NCBI GenBank assembly: GCA_047947135.1
Contig: CP170457.1
Location: 310,001-374,000 of the forward strand
Direction: 5' to 3'
Length of the DNA stretch: 64,000 bases
Source: Planctobacterium sp047947135
Lineage (GTDB): Bacteria > Pseudomonadota > Gammaproteobacteria > Enterobacterales > Alteromonadaceae
The position numbers were made by a program, and so were the translations under genes. Of this stretch, positions 29,708 through 39,005 are shown piece by piece. Under the pieces are notes generated by a model. It searched no databases and had not been told where the DNA came from. It saw only the letters and a list, made by a program, of their open reading frames with translations. How positions within the stretch are numbered: position 1 is the first letter of the stretch; the number at the start of each line of letters is the position of its first letter.

Positions 29708-32445
29708 GATTTGCTCTCCCCTACAAAGTGGATGGGAATTTGTTGGTCCTGCTGCATCAATGCTTGCAGCATATCGGCTTTGGATTTTTCTGCTGCCGCT
29801 TTTTGTTGTAACAATTGCGTCTGGTAAGCCTGAATCTGCGCTTCGCCTGCACCAGTCAAGGTCACTTCTGCCGATTCATGCGGTAAATCAGCGTTGAGCA
29901 ACACAAGGCAATCATCGTCAAGCTCCTCGTCTATCTGAACTTGCAGGGTGAGACTCTCTGCAGCAGACGAACAATTTATCCAGCCACCGTGATTCACGCC
30001 AATCTCGGCCGCTCGTTCCCCACTGAGGCGAATTCTTGCATGGGATTGGGTTGCGGCAATATGCGGGGCAAAAGCACTAAAGTAGTCCGCTTGATAGAAA
30101 TCGCTATAACAGTGGTATTGTTTTGGCGCTGCATTGTCACTGCCAACCGCTGCATATCCATCTTCGCTCTCTTCTAAAGCGGTCAGATACACAGGTGATT
30201 CATGGGACTTAAACTTATGACTGGATTGATTGGAATTCCACCCAGGATGCCAGGTAAACGGCATTGCCCCCTCGCGCCCCGGTAACAGACCTTCCATAGA
30301 AAAATTAAAATCACTGTCCCCGTCTTGCGCTGGTTTGGGCTCATGCATAGTTTGATTGGCCAACAGTGCCGTGCGACCGCTGTACCTTGGTGATTGCCTT
30401 GCCGTTTTGTGGCCTTGCGCGGTCCAGATCCCGACCAGTGGTGGACACCTTTGTTCCAGCTTTTCTCTTATGGCCACCAAACCACCGGGATCAGGTTTGT
30501 CTATCAAACCGGCCAGTTCCTGACACCATGACCTGGCTGGTTTAATGTCCGACATCTCATGTACAGCAGCAACAAAAGTCTGTGCTCGTCCCTGATAGTT
30601 CACCATAGTACCCGATTGTTCACTAAACGCGGTTACCGGCAAGCGCACCTGAGCCAGATCACTGGCCACACTGTCGAACATGCCAAGGTCAATGAGGGGT
30701 TCGGCTTTCTGTAAAGCGGATATTGCCGCTTCGCTGGACAGACATTCCCGCGTACCTGCGTGCAACATAATCAAGGCGGTGTCGCTGTCGATTCTCGATA
30801 GCAAGGTTTCAATATCCGGGGATGGCGACTGACTTATCAGCCAGGCCAACCCGACACTGTTGCTATCTGGTGCAACAACAGCCAGTTTATTATTTTTCTG
30901 TGGTAACGCTTTTGCCAGATTGGCACTGGCGTTAAGCAGCGCCAATGATTGCTCATGCCAGCCAGTGATTATAATAGGATTGTCAGCTGTTTTAAGGGCC
31001 TCCAGCATCGGCTCCATTACATCATGGTATTGTTCCGCAGTCTTGCCAGGTGGTGCATTGTCATCCAGCCTATGGGCCAACGCTGCCAGAATTTCTACAC
31101 TGGCATTTTCTGATACCTTGCAATGCACCTGCGCATCGTCACTCAATGCACTTTCCTGCGGTCCGAGGATAAACAATGGCACAGGATTATCCGGCAACAA
31201 CTGTTTTACTGCAGCGTCCTGCCAATCCGGCACCTGTAAATGCCGCGCTTTTGCTTTGGCATTATTGTTAAGTGCCTGTCGCACTGCCAATACGGTGCGT
31301 GGTGCACTGCTGTCAATGGGCTCAGCAACGATGACGATACAATCCGCCTGTTCGATATCCCGCAAAGAAACCTGTCCAAATTGACTCAGTAGCGCTAAAT
31401 GACGTTGCGCCAGCGCCGCTTCAGTGTGATTAAAGCCGGCAAAGTTTTCTGCACCCACTAGCTGTTGTAGCGCAAAATTATCTTCCAGACTGGCGTGCGG
31501 TGATCCGATAGCCAGCCATTTTTTATTGCGACTTTGTTTGAGGTTTTCCTGCAACTGCGGGTGTTGCCATTCAATATTGAATTTTTCCTGCCCGATCTGA
31601 ATCTCTCGTCGCCGCTTCTGGGAATTCACAAAATGAAATCCGAATCGACCGCGGTCACACAAAAAGTGACCATTAATGTCCGGATTATAACGATTAACCA
31701 CCCGACGCACCGAGCCGTAACGTTCTCCAACGCTGAGATTGCAACCAACGCTGCAATGCTGGCACACAGATGGAGCGCTCTGTAAGTCCCACTTTCGACT
31801 ATAATGTTCACCGAAAACTTTGTCAGTGAAAACGCCAGTCGGACAGACTTCGACCAAATTTCCAGAAAAAGGGCTTTCCAGTTGCCCATCCTGATGGCGA
31901 CCAAAATAAACATGGTTCTTACTGGCCATCGCGGCCAGATCATCACCACCGGCATAGTCGCGATAAAACCGCACGCAGCGGTAACAGGTAATACAGCGAT
32001 TCATTTCATGCTTGATAAATGGACCAAGATCCTGATTCTCAAATGTGCGTTTCCGCCCCGGATAGTCCCGCTTGAAATGGCCGGTCATCACGGTCATATC
32101 CTGCAAATGACAATCGCCACCTTCGGCACATACCGGACAATCATGAGGATGGTTGGTCATCAGCGCGGCAATGACCTGCTCTCGGAACGTCACTTCGGGT
32201 TCTTGTTGCAGCGATATGCGCATTCCATCACTGACCGGTGTCATACAGGCGACACCCAGCCGTCCTCTGGTATCGTTGTCATCCTGATACTGGGTAAAAG
32301 CACATTGCCGACATGCACCCACTGACCCCATATCGGGGTGCCAGCAGAAATAGGGTAGGTCCAGTCCCAGAGACAATACAGCCTGTAGCAGATTTTGCTC
32401 TGCTTCTACCTCATAACTGACATTGTCTATGGTGATCGTGATCAT
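29704..32445 (-). CDS. nuoG: NADH-quinone oxidoreductase subunit G
   Basis: A 913-residue molybdopterin-oxidoreductase-like subunit. The N-terminal [2Fe-2S] domain has CWHPDMGSVGACRQC; a His-ligand [4Fe-4S] site (HDCPVCAEGGDCHLQD), a CITCYRCVRFYRDYAGG cluster and a CQHCSVGCNL site follow. The remainder is the large MopB-like domain without cofactor function. It carries electrons from NuoE/F to NuoI. It starts 9 nt after nuoF. Confidence 0.95.
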   Translation of the reverse strand: MITITIDNVSYEVEAEQNLLQAVLSLGLDLPYFCWHPDMGSVGACRQCAFTQYQDDNDTRGRLGVACMTPVSDGMRISLQQEPEVTFREQVIAALMTNHPHDCPVCAEGGDCHLQDMTVMTGHFKRDYPGRKRTFENQDLGPFIKHEMNRCITCYRCVRFYRDYAGGDDLAAMASKNHVYFGRHQDGQLESPFSGNLVEVCPTGVFTDKVFGEHYSRKWDLQSAPSVCQHCSVGCNLSVGERYGSVRRVVNRYNPDINGHFLCDRGRFGFHFVNSQKRRREIQIGQEKFNIEWQHPQLQENLKQSRNKKWLAIGSPHASLEDNFALQQLVGAENFAGFNHTEAALAQRHLALLSQFGQVSLRDIEQADCIVIVAEPIDSSAPRTVLAVRQALNNNAKAKARHLQVPDWQDAAVKQLLPDNPVPLFILGPQESALSDDAQVHCKVSENASVEILAALAHRLDDNAPPGKTAEQYHDVMEPMLEALKTADNPIIITGWHEQSLALLNASANLAKALPQKNNKLAVVAPDSNSVGLAWLISQSPSPDIETLLSRIDSDTALIMLHAGTRECLSSEAAISALQKAEPLIDLGMFDSVASDLAQVRLPVTAFSEQSGTMVNYQGRAQTFVAAVHEMSDIKPARSWCQELAGLIDKPDPGGLVAIREKLEQRCPPLVGIWTAQGHKTARQSPRYSGRTALLANQTMHEPKPAQDGDSDFNFSMEGLLPGREGAMPFTWHPGWNSNQSSHKFKSHESPVYLTALEESEDGYAAVGSDNAAPKQYHCYSDFYQADYFSAFAPHIAATQSHARIRLSGERAAEIGVNHGGWINCSSAAESLTLQVQIDEELDDDCLVLLNADLPHESAEVTLTGAGEAQIQAYQTQLLQQKAAAEKSKADMLQALMQQDQQIPIHFVGESKS

Positions 32446-32454
32446 AGTGGTTTC

Positions 32455-33729
32455 CTAATGCCTATATGGGCACTTATGCTGGTCTACGTGTTGTTGAAAT
32501 TCATCGCCGAAATACTTAAGTGCACTTTGCAGCGGCTCAACCGCTCCTGGAGCCAAAGCGCAGAAGGTCTTACCTATGCCCATAAATGAGCAGAGTTCCT
32601 GTAACTGATCGATATCCTGTTGCGTACCCTGGCCATCTTCCAGACGTTGCAGCAGGTGTTCCGCCCATGGCAGTCCATCCCGACAGGGGGTACAAAATCC
32701 ACAGGACTCACGGGCAAAAAACTGAATCAGATTTAACACCATCCCTACCGGACACTGCTGGTCGTCAAGTACAATGATATTGCCAGTCCCAAGGCGACTA
32801 CCTAGCTTTGCGATGCTGTCATAATTCATTGGTGCATCCAGGTGCTCTGGCAATAAAAAGTCGGTAGATGCACCGCCGGGTAAAAAGCCCTTCAGCTTTA
32901 AACCATCGGCCATGCCACCTGCCTTTTCCTCGATGATATCTCTTGCGGTGGCGCCCATAGGTAGCTCCCAGAGCCCCGGACGTTTAACCCGTCCGCTGAC
33001 ACCATAAATTTTCGTACCGGCATCCTCGCATACCGATAACTTCTGAAACCAGGTAGCACCATTGCGTAATATGCCCGGCAGGTTGCATAGCGTTTCTACA
33101 TTATTGACGATTGTGGGTTTTCCAAATAATCCACTGACCTGCGGGAACGGCGGCTTGGCTCTGGGATTAGCGCGCTTACCTTCTAAGGCATTCAAGAGAG
33201 CGGTTTCCTCACCGCATATATAGCGGCCAGCACTAGTATGCAGTATCAATTCCAGCGAATAGGCAGTACCGAATACTTGTTTCCCCAACACACCATTAGA
33301 GTTGGCTTCATCGATAGCGTGTTGCAGACGTTGCTCGGCAAGCCGATACTCACCCCGCAAAAATAAATACGCTTTACTGGCGCCAATGGCATAGGCGGCA
33401 ATCGCCATACCTTCGATCAATAAGTGTGGTGCACCTTCCATGATAAGACGATCTTTGAATGTGCCGGGCTCCATTTCGTCGGCGTTGCAGATAAGGTATT
33501 TTTGCTTGGGCGCATCTTCGCCCATTGGCACAAAACTCCATTTCACACCGGTTGGAAACCCCGCCCCGCCGCGGCCTTTTAATCCAGCATCTTTGACTAA
33601 GTCCTGTACTTGCGTCGATGACATATCAGTGACTGCCATATGCAAGCCACGATACCCACCTGCATGCTCGTAGTCTTCAAGTGACAACGGCTCAGCAATG
33701 TTGACCAAACCAGTGAGGGGCTTATCCAT
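32455..33729 (-). CDS. nuoF: NADH-quinone oxidoreductase subunit F
   Basis: A 424-residue flavoprotein. The NADH/FMN motif GRGGAGFPTGVKW (about 52-64), FMN-loop motifs and the [4Fe-4S] site SCGFCTPCRDG (about 346-356) with a distal Cys are all present. It oxidises NADH at the tip of complex I. It overlaps nuoE by 8 nt. Confidence 0.96.
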   Translation of the reverse strand: MDKPLTGLVNIAEPLSLEDYEHAGGYRGLHMAVTDMSSTQVQDLVKDAGLKGRGGAGFPTGVKWSFVPMGEDAPKQKYLICNADEMEPGTFKDRLIMEGAPHLLIEGMAIAAYAIGASKAYLFLRGEYRLAEQRLQHAIDEANSNGVLGKQVFGTAYSLELILHTSAGRYICGEETALLNALEGKRANPRAKPPFPQVSGLFGKPTIVNNVETLCNLPGILRNGATWFQKLSVCEDAGTKIYGVSGRVKRPGLWELPMGATARDIIEEKAGGMADGLKLKGFLPGGASTDFLLPEHLDAPMNYDSIAKLGSRLGTGNIIVLDDQQCPVGMVLNLIQFFARESCGFCTPCRDGLPWAEHLLQRLEDGQGTQQDIDQLQELCSFMGIGKTFCALAPGAVEPLQSALKYFGDEFQQHVDQHKCPYRH

Positions 33730-34243
33730 CTGTTTGCTCCCTGAGCTTACTCACTAACGCGGCTACCTGTTCAACTGTCAGGTTTTCCACATAATCACCA
33801 TTAACCATCAATGCTGGCGCTTTGTCGCAAGCACCAAGGCAGGCATTGGGCAGCAAGGTAAAAAGCTTGTCACTGGTAGTTTGCCCCATGACGATGCCCA
33901 GTTCTTTTTCGAATGCGGCTCGGATCTCGTCATAACCGCTTAACCAGCAGCTGACGCTGTCACACAGATGCAAAACATTGTGCCCTACCGGATGGCGATA
34001 AATGTGGTTGTAAAAGGTTGCCACACCATCCAACTCAGAAGCGGACATGTGCAGCATTTCGGCTATCGCCTGTAGCAGCTCGTCGGAAATCCAGCCGCGA
34101 TTTGTCTGCACCAGTTTCAGGGCTTCAATGGCTGCTGCAGATCTCAGTTCATAGTGCGTACACTCATGTTCGATGGCGGCCTGCTCTGTCGCTGTCAGCA
34201 GGTCTCTGGCACTGGTTTGTTTAATTGGGATTTGCTCAGCCAT
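33722..34243 (-). CDS. nuoE: NADH-quinone oxidoreductase subunit E
   Basis: A 173-residue thioredoxin-like protein holding [2Fe-2S] centre N1a. Cysteines fall in HLCDSVSCW and LPNACLGACDKAP, the usual CX4C...CX3C set. It pairs with NuoF. It starts 3 nt after nuoCD. Confidence 0.95.
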   Translation of the reverse strand: MAEQIPIKQTSARDLLTATEQAAIEHECTHYELRSAAAIEALKLVQTNRGWISDELLQAIAEMLHMSASELDGVATFYNHIYRHPVGHNVLHLCDSVSCWLSGYDEIRAAFEKELGIVMGQTTSDKLFTLLPNACLGACDKAPALMVNGDYVENLTVEQVAALVSKLREQTDG

Positions 34244-34246
34244 AAT

Positions 34247-36019
34247 TCACCTGTCCACATCCGCCATAACAAAGTCGATACTGCCAATGGTTGCGATAAG
34301 GTCTGCAATCATTTGCCCTTTTGCGATCACTGGGATCATCTGTAAATGCGGGAATGAGGGTGTTCGAATGCGAGTTCGGTAAGACATCGTCTGCCCGTCG
34401 CTGACACAGTAGTAAGCATTGATGCCTTTTGTGGCCTCCACTTCAACCATGGCTTCGCCCACCGGAATAACCGGTCCCCAGCTTACTGATAAAAAATGTG
34501 GGATAAGCGTATCAATATCATGCAAACCACGCTGTCTGTCCGGTGGAGTGGTCAAGGCATGTTCCGCTTTTATCGGACCTTCCGGCATGTTTTCCAGACA
34601 CTGTTTGATAATACGAATACTTTGACGCATTTCTTCAACACGCACCGCACAGCGGTCATAACAGTCGCCTTTGTGGCCAATCGGCACTTCAAAGTCGAAC
34701 TGTTCATATCCGCCATAGGGGCGCATTTTACGTAAGTCCCATTCCAGTCCAGTGGCTCTAAGTCCGGCCCCCGTCACACCCCACTCGATGGCTTGTTGTG
34801 TATTGTAAGCACCTATATCGATAGTACGCCGTTTTAAAATACTGTTGTTCATCACCATTTTGTCGTATTCATCCAGTCTGGCTGGCAAATAGTCGACATA
34901 TTCGGCAATCATTTTGTCCCAGCCTTTGGGTAAATCTGCGGCTAAACCACCAATGCGAAACCAGCTGGGATGCATGCGCGCCCCCGTAATCGCTTCGACA
35001 ATGCCAAATAGCTTTTCCCGGTCGATAAACATGTAAAAAATGGGTGATAATGCACCGATATCCTGAGCAAAAGTGCCATAAAACAACAAGTGTGACAGGA
35101 TACGGAAGATCTCGGCCATCATAATGCGAGCTACCTGCGCTCGTGGCGGCACCTTGATGCCCGCTAATTGCTCAACATTCATCACGTACGGCAGGTTATT
35201 CATCACACCGCCGAGGTAGTCAATCCGGTCAGTATAAGGAATATAAGTATGCCAGCTTTGACGCTCTGCCATTTTTTCAGCACCGCGATGGTGGTAACCA
35301 ATGTCAGGGATAGCATTGACGATTTCTTCACCATCCAGTTGCAACATAATGCGAAATACGCCATGCACACTGGGATGATTGGGCCCCAGATTCAGGAACA
35401 TAAACTCGTCGTCCCTGCCGGTGGGCTTCATCCCCCACGCTTTGGGATTAAACTTCAGGGCCGCTTGCTCGGCATCCTGCTTTTCCTGAGGCAGGGAAAA
35501 TAGCCCCATTTCAGTGGCTCGGGCGGGATGCTCTTTGCAGAGTGGATGCCCTTCCCATGTGGTTGGCATCATAATGCGGCGCAGACAGGGGTGATGCTCA
35601 AAGTGAATGCCAAACAGGTCATACACTTCCCGTTCATACCAATTGGCATTTGGCCACACAGACGTCAACGACTCAATGCGTTTATCATTGCTGGCTAGCG
35701 GAACTTTAAGACGCAGATCGATATTGCCTTTCATACTGCGCAGTAAATACACTAGGGTAAAATCAGAATCGGGTTGCCCTTCACGATGTTGTCGCCGGGT
35801 TTCATCAATGGCGGTTAAATCGAATAGAAAATCGTACTCCGGATTGGCCTTTTGGCGCAGAAATTTTGCGACTGTGAGTAGATCTTCCCGGTTAATCCAT
35901 AGGGTCTCTATCTTATCCTGACAGGATTGCGTTCTGATACTGACGGCGGGCAAAAGTTGGGCTAACTCTTCTGCCTGTACTGAGGCCATTTCGCTGCGAG
36001 ATGTTGCGGCTGCAGTCAT
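34247..36019 (-). CDS. nuoC: NADH-quinone oxidoreductase fused subunit C/D
   Basis: A 590-residue natural fusion of NuoC (about 1-185; ANWYEREVYDLFGIHFEHHP) and NuoD (about 200-590; LNLGPNHPSVHGVFR, FEVPIGHKGDCYDR, and the end MADVDR), as in Escherichia coli and many other gammaproteobacteria. The NuoD half lines the quinone site with NuoB. It overlaps nuoB by 4 nt. The gene is also called nuoCD. Confidence 0.96.
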   Translation of the reverse strand: MTAAATSRSEMASVQAEELAQLLPAVSIRTQSCQDKIETLWINREDLLTVAKFLRQKANPEYDFLFDLTAIDETRRQHREGQPDSDFTLVYLLRSMKGNIDLRLKVPLASNDKRIESLTSVWPNANWYEREVYDLFGIHFEHHPCLRRIMMPTTWEGHPLCKEHPARATEMGLFSLPQEKQDAEQAALKFNPKAWGMKPTGRDDEFMFLNLGPNHPSVHGVFRIMLQLDGEEIVNAIPDIGYHHRGAEKMAERQSWHTYIPYTDRIDYLGGVMNNLPYVMNVEQLAGIKVPPRAQVARIMMAEIFRILSHLLFYGTFAQDIGALSPIFYMFIDREKLFGIVEAITGARMHPSWFRIGGLAADLPKGWDKMIAEYVDYLPARLDEYDKMVMNNSILKRRTIDIGAYNTQQAIEWGVTGAGLRATGLEWDLRKMRPYGGYEQFDFEVPIGHKGDCYDRCAVRVEEMRQSIRIIKQCLENMPEGPIKAEHALTTPPDRQRGLHDIDTLIPHFLSVSWGPVIPVGEAMVEVEATKGINAYYCVSDGQTMSYRTRIRTPSFPHLQMIPVIAKGQMIADLIATIGSIDFVMADVDR

Positions 36020-36669
36020 ACACGATCCGGGGGCGTTAATAAATCTGCCATAACTCGCTGGGCTTGTTTCAAATCCCGATTAGACGGCTTTTCAACCTGA
36101 GAGACGCTATCCTCTCCCACCACCCAGCTAAGTGGTCGTTGTTCTTGACCTATAGACTGTTGCAGCATGATTAAACCTTCCAGCAGCGCTTCTGGTCGAG
36201 GTGGACATCCAGGTACATAGACATCGACAGGAAGAAATTTATCTACACCCTGCACCACACTGTAAATATCGTACATGCCGCCTGAATTAGCACAGGACCC
36301 CATGGAAATAACCCATTTTGGCTCCAGCAACTGGTCATAAAGATGCTGCACTACTGGGGCCATTTTTCGAAAAACAGTACCGGATATCACAATAAGATCC
36401 GCTTCTCTTGGGGTTGCCCGGATAACTTCAGCGCCGAAACGCGCTATATCATGGCGACTGGTAAAACTGGTTGCCATTTCGACGTAACAACAGGACAAGC
36501 CAAAATTAAAAGGCCAGATAGAGTGTTTGCGCCCCCAGTTGATCAAGCCATTGAGCGAAGCAAACATGACGTTGCGTTTGACGTGCTCTCGCTGTTCCTG
36601 AGCAACGCTGGCAATGGATTCTTCCTGCACTGCAGGTTGCTGATTTACGGGTGTCAGGTTCCACTCCAT
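36016..36669 (-). CDS. nuoB: NADH-quinone oxidoreductase subunit B
   Basis: A 217-residue protein that binds centre N2, the last iron-sulphur cluster before quinone. Its ligands are Cys60-Cys61 (GLSCCYVEM), Cys126 (GSCANSGG) and Cys155 (PGCPPRPE). It starts 1 nt after nuoA, so translation is likely coupled. Confidence 0.96.
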   Translation of the reverse strand: MEWNLTPVNQQPAVQEESIASVAQEQREHVKRNVMFASLNGLINWGRKHSIWPFNFGLSCCYVEMATSFTSRHDIARFGAEVIRATPREADLIVISGTVFRKMAPVVQHLYDQLLEPKWVISMGSCANSGGMYDIYSVVQGVDKFLPVDVYVPGCPPRPEALLEGLIMLQQSIGQEQRPLSWVVGEDSVSQVEKPSNRDLKQAQRVMADLLTPPDRV

Positions 36670-36670
36670 C

Positions 36671-37075
36671 TTAACTTTCCTTCCGGAGATCCGGTTTAGT
36701 CAGGTGTCTTTTTTGCAATTCCAAAGCGCCAATGCGCCACAAATAAACCAGTGCCAATAGCAATATCAGAATAAAGATCACGGCTTCGACAAAGCCCAGT
36801 ACGCCGGCTTTATCAAAGGCAATCGCCCAGGCAAACAGAAAGACAGCCTCAAGATCGAATATGACAAAAAAGATGGCGTACAGGAAAAAGTGGTTTTGAA
36901 ACTTGATGCGGGCCGAACCCAGCGACAATATGCCAGACTCGTAAGGCAGATCAGTCGCATGACCTTTAGTACGTGGACCAATAAAATGCGACGCCAGCAA
37001 TACGCCGCAGAGCAGCAGAATTATCGATGCTGCATATAGCAAGACAGGAATGAGTGCATCATCGCTGCTAAGCAT
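36671..37075 (-). CDS. nuoA: NADH-quinone oxidoreductase subunit A
   Basis: A 134-residue protein with three membrane helices. The conserved loop LPYESGILSLGSARIKFQNHFFLYAI and the FDLEAVFLFAW helix identify NuoA. It is the first gene of the nuo operon. A GGAG site lies about 5 nt upstream of the ATG. Confidence 0.96.
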   Translation of the reverse strand: MLSSDDALIPVLLYAASIILLLCGVLLASHFIGPRTKGHATDLPYESGILSLGSARIKFQNHFFLYAIFFVIFDLEAVFLFAWAIAFDKAGVLGFVEAVIFILILLLALVYLWRIGALELQKRHLTKPDLRKES

Positions 37076-37190
37076 GCCGGCTCCATTTTATTATAAGTTA
37101 ACACCCACAACGAGACTCAGGTGTCATGCTTATCCTTTTGCTGAAACCAGCCTCAATCGCTCATTTAGATCACAATTCCAGGCTAAACAG

Positions 37191-37211
37191 AGGTAGGAAT
37201 AAAGCCTACCT
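37191..37211 (-). other. Hairpin in the nuo leader
   Basis: A perfect 7 bp stem, AGGTAGG/CCTACCT, with a 7 nt loop lies in the nuo 5' leader of about 180 nt. There is no T run after it. Its role is unknown. Confidence 0.4.
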
Positions 37212-37261
37212 GCCCGGGAAATCACTACCGATACAATTATTTAATATGCATCTAAGTGTCT

Positions 37262-37312
37262 AATTATTGACCATTTTTCTGTGTGGTCAACTTTTTTAAC
37301 AAGATTTTAACA
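37262..37312 (-). promoter_or_regulatory. nuo promoter with inverted repeat and ArcA-like direct repeat
   Basis: On the minus strand, TTGACC (37285-37290) and ATAATT (37262-37267) are spaced by 17 bp. The inverted repeat TTGACCA/TGGTCAA (37267-37290) covers the -35 and spacer. Just upstream, TGTTAAAATCTTGTTA (37297-37312) is two TGTTA direct repeats 11 bp apart, the arrangement known for ArcA sites. In Escherichia coli nuo is under ArcA control, which fits. Confidence 0.5.
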
Positions 37313-37317
37313 AGCTG

Positions 37318-37346
37318 AAATGGGCTACTTATGCAGCAGCCCATTT
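37318..37346. terminator. Strong hairpin between nuo and the toxin-antitoxin module
   Basis: A perfect 9 bp stem, AAATGGGCT/AGCCCATTT, with an 11 nt loop. The A/T ends would serve as a two-way terminator, but no gene in this window ends at it. It may be left from a gene that used to lie here. Confidence 0.4.
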
Positions 37347-37658
37347 ATATCAACGCTTAAGGGATTTTTTTCCGACGCATTTTTATTTTTGAAGGGGCAA
37401 AATCACAATGCCATATGTGAATTCGTAAAAAGCTTACCCTCATTTGGTCAAAAACTTAAATGTAACTATGCACGAAAACTGATGTACAACAGGTCACTTT
37501 CAACCGGAATTGAGATAGTGAATTAAGACGAAGATAGCGACTAAATTCATTGCATCTTCAGGTTCAGCGGGGTCCTTTTTGCGATAAAGTTTTCAGAAAG
37601 TGGTCAGTCAGAAAAACTCTTTTTTGAACTTTTCGTCTCTTTTAAAAGCTGATATAAA
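37347..37658. other. Non-coding AT-rich stretch before yefM/yoeB
   Basis: About 310 bp with no supported reading frame. It contains AT-rich runs and no clear tRNA, attachment-site repeat or transposase remnant. It marks the left border of the accessory patch. Confidence 0.5.
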
Positions 37659-37679
37659 GTACGTTATAGCGTACGCTTT
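37656..37679 (+). promoter_or_regulatory. Probable autoregulatory operator of yefM/yoeB
   Basis: The inverted repeat GTACG-TTATAG-CGTAC (37659-37674) is flanked by AAA and GCTTT, 26 nt upstream of the antitoxin ATG. The TTATAG in its centre could be the -10 (TTTAAA lies 17 bp upstream). Antitoxins of this type repress their own promoter at such palindromes. Confidence 0.55.
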
Positions 37680-37699
37680 AAAGATTGGAGGAATCAACT

Positions 37700-37942
37700 A
37701 TGTCGACTTTATCTGCAACTGAAGCAAGAGCTAATTTATACCGTGTAATTGATGAGACTGCTGAGTCACATGAGCCCGTTTTAATAACTAGCAAACGAAA
37801 TAATGCAGTATTGCTTTCAGAGCAAGATTGGAATGCTATACAAGAAACGTTACACCTTTTATCTATTCCTGGCATGCGAGAATCAATTAAGGAAGGTATG
37901 GATACAGAGCTTTCTGAATGCAAAGAGGAACTTGACTGGTGA
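37700..37942 (+). CDS. yefM: Type II antitoxin, Phd/YefM family
   Basis: The start is ATG 37700, with GGAGG about 8 nt upstream; an in-frame ATG at 37685 has no site. The 80-residue protein begins with STLSATEARANLYRVIDE, the DNA-binding fold of YefM/Phd, followed by PVLITSKRNNAVLLSEQDWNAIQET and an acidic C-terminal tail (ELSECKEELDW) of the sort that wraps the toxin. Its stop overlaps the toxin GTG. It should neutralise YoeB and repress its own operon. Confidence 0.9.
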   Translation: MSTLSATEARANLYRVIDETAESHEPVLITSKRNNAVLLSEQDWNAIQETLHLLSIPGMRESIKEGMDTELSECKEELDW

Positions 37943-38202
37943 CATGGAAGGTCGTCTTTACAAAGCAAGCACAAAAAGATGCAAATAAACTCGCTAGTAG
38001 TGGATTAAAAAGCAAAGTCCAATCTTTACTTGAAATATTGAAAGCTGACCCATATCAAAGGCCGCCAAGTTATGAAAAGTTAGTTGGTGATTTGGCTGGT
38101 GCATATTCCAGACGTATCAATATCCAAGATCGTCTCGTCTATGAAGTTATTGAGTCTGAAAAATCCGTAAAGATATTAAGAATGTGGACGCATTATGAAT
38201 AG
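37939..38202 (+). CDS. yoeB: Type II toxin, YoeB family mRNA interferase
   Basis: An 87-residue RelE-superfamily protein starting at a GTG that overlaps the antitoxin stop (GTGA). Key features match YoeB: basic N-terminal half, a Glu near 46 (KLVGDLAG region), YSRRINIQDRLVYEV with the catalytic Arg, and the C-terminal WTHYE with His and Tyr. YoeB cuts mRNA on the ribosome. It appears intact. Confidence 0.9.
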   Translation: MTWKVVFTKQAQKDANKLASSGLKSKVQSLLEILKADPYQRPPSYEKLVGDLAGAYSRRINIQDRLVYEVIESEKSVKILRMWTHYE

Positions 38203-38477
38203 CAGATATGCGATTAAGTACTATCTTTAGTACGTGCATATTCTGGCAAAATTGGCAATGTTCAACGACTGCAATCTGAAAGGATTTACCAATCAGACCA
38301 TGATTGGCAGGATACTGGTTTTACCGTTTTATAGTCACACGATATTTTCTATTGGGATACTACTTTTGTACAACTTACAGTTTTTCACTCCTACTCTCCT
38401 ATAACCGGCGCTTGAACGGAAGTTTTAATAGTGAAGCCGTGCTACGTATTTCGTCCCAACGAGGATTTTGAGTGCGC
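38203..38477. other. Gap between convergent toxin-antitoxin units
   Basis: It holds an inverted repeat GTACT/AGTAC (38218-38233, 6 nt loop) just after yoeB. I tested it for an integron attC site and found no paired core sites. No gene is supported. Confidence 0.4.
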
Positions 38478-39002
38478 TTAAAGTGCTAACCTAGAAATTC
38501 TTGATTGAGTATTTTGGTCTAACTGAGCCCATTCTTTTGCTATATTTATTTGCATATTAGCTGATGCAATCTCCTTGATAGCGATATTGACCTGTTTCTT
38601 CTGAGACGCTTCATACCATTGAAGGAATTTAGATAGATGCCAAATTGCAACGTTTCCGCTGTGTACGGGCTGCGGAAAGTTCAGCTTAGTAGTTTCTAAT
38701 TTACGCAAATATTGTCTGGTAACTCCCATCAATTTTGCGATGTCAGTTAAGCCAACTAAATCAGGAGTTGATTCTACTAATTTAGCATCTGGAATTGCTC
38801 TTTTTACATCTTCTATTGCTGATGTAACAGCGGAAAATGCATCATAAGCTTCACGAGTAAATTGAAGTGCGACTCGACCCTTTTGACCAATTCCAATAAT
38901 AGCATCATCACAGCCTGCTCCTCCTAGAGCTTCAATATACTCTTGAGGATCTTGCGTGGATTCTGGAAGCGAAAACTTTAAGGTAAATTCATATTCTTTC
39001 AT
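38478..39002 (-). CDS. HTH protein, putative antitoxin partner of the HicA-like protein
   Basis: A 174-residue protein of no firmly recognised family. Residues about 1-80 form an alpha/beta segment (EYEFTLKFSLP, then GRVALQFTREAYDAF). A helix-turn-helix of the MerR/Xis kind follows at about 84-130 (LVGLTDIAKLMGVTRQYLRKLE, then WHLSKFLQWYEA), and then a helical tail. It starts 3 nt after the HicA-like gene, so the two are one transcript. The toxin-first order and a DNA-binding second gene resemble hicAB. The role of antitoxin and autorepressor is inferred from context, not from a family match. Confidence 0.6.
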   Translation of the reverse strand: MKEYEFTLKFSLPESTQDPQEYIEALGGAGCDDAIIGIGQKGRVALQFTREAYDAFSAVTSAIEDVKRAIPDAKLVESTPDLVGLTDIAKLMGVTRQYLRKLETTKLNFPQPVHSGNVAIWHLSKFLQWYEASQKKQVNIAIKEIASANMQINIAKEWAQLDQNTQSRISRLAL

Positions 39003-39005
39003 AAA

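Noticed and set aside
29319..29897. 192-residue plus-strand frame opposite nuoH/nuoG
   Set aside because: It is antisense to well-conserved complex I genes, with no ribosome site or family features.
38390..38480. Possible integron attC site near the HTH gene
   Set aside because: GCGCTT occurs as a direct and not an inverted repeat, and no paired core sites were found.
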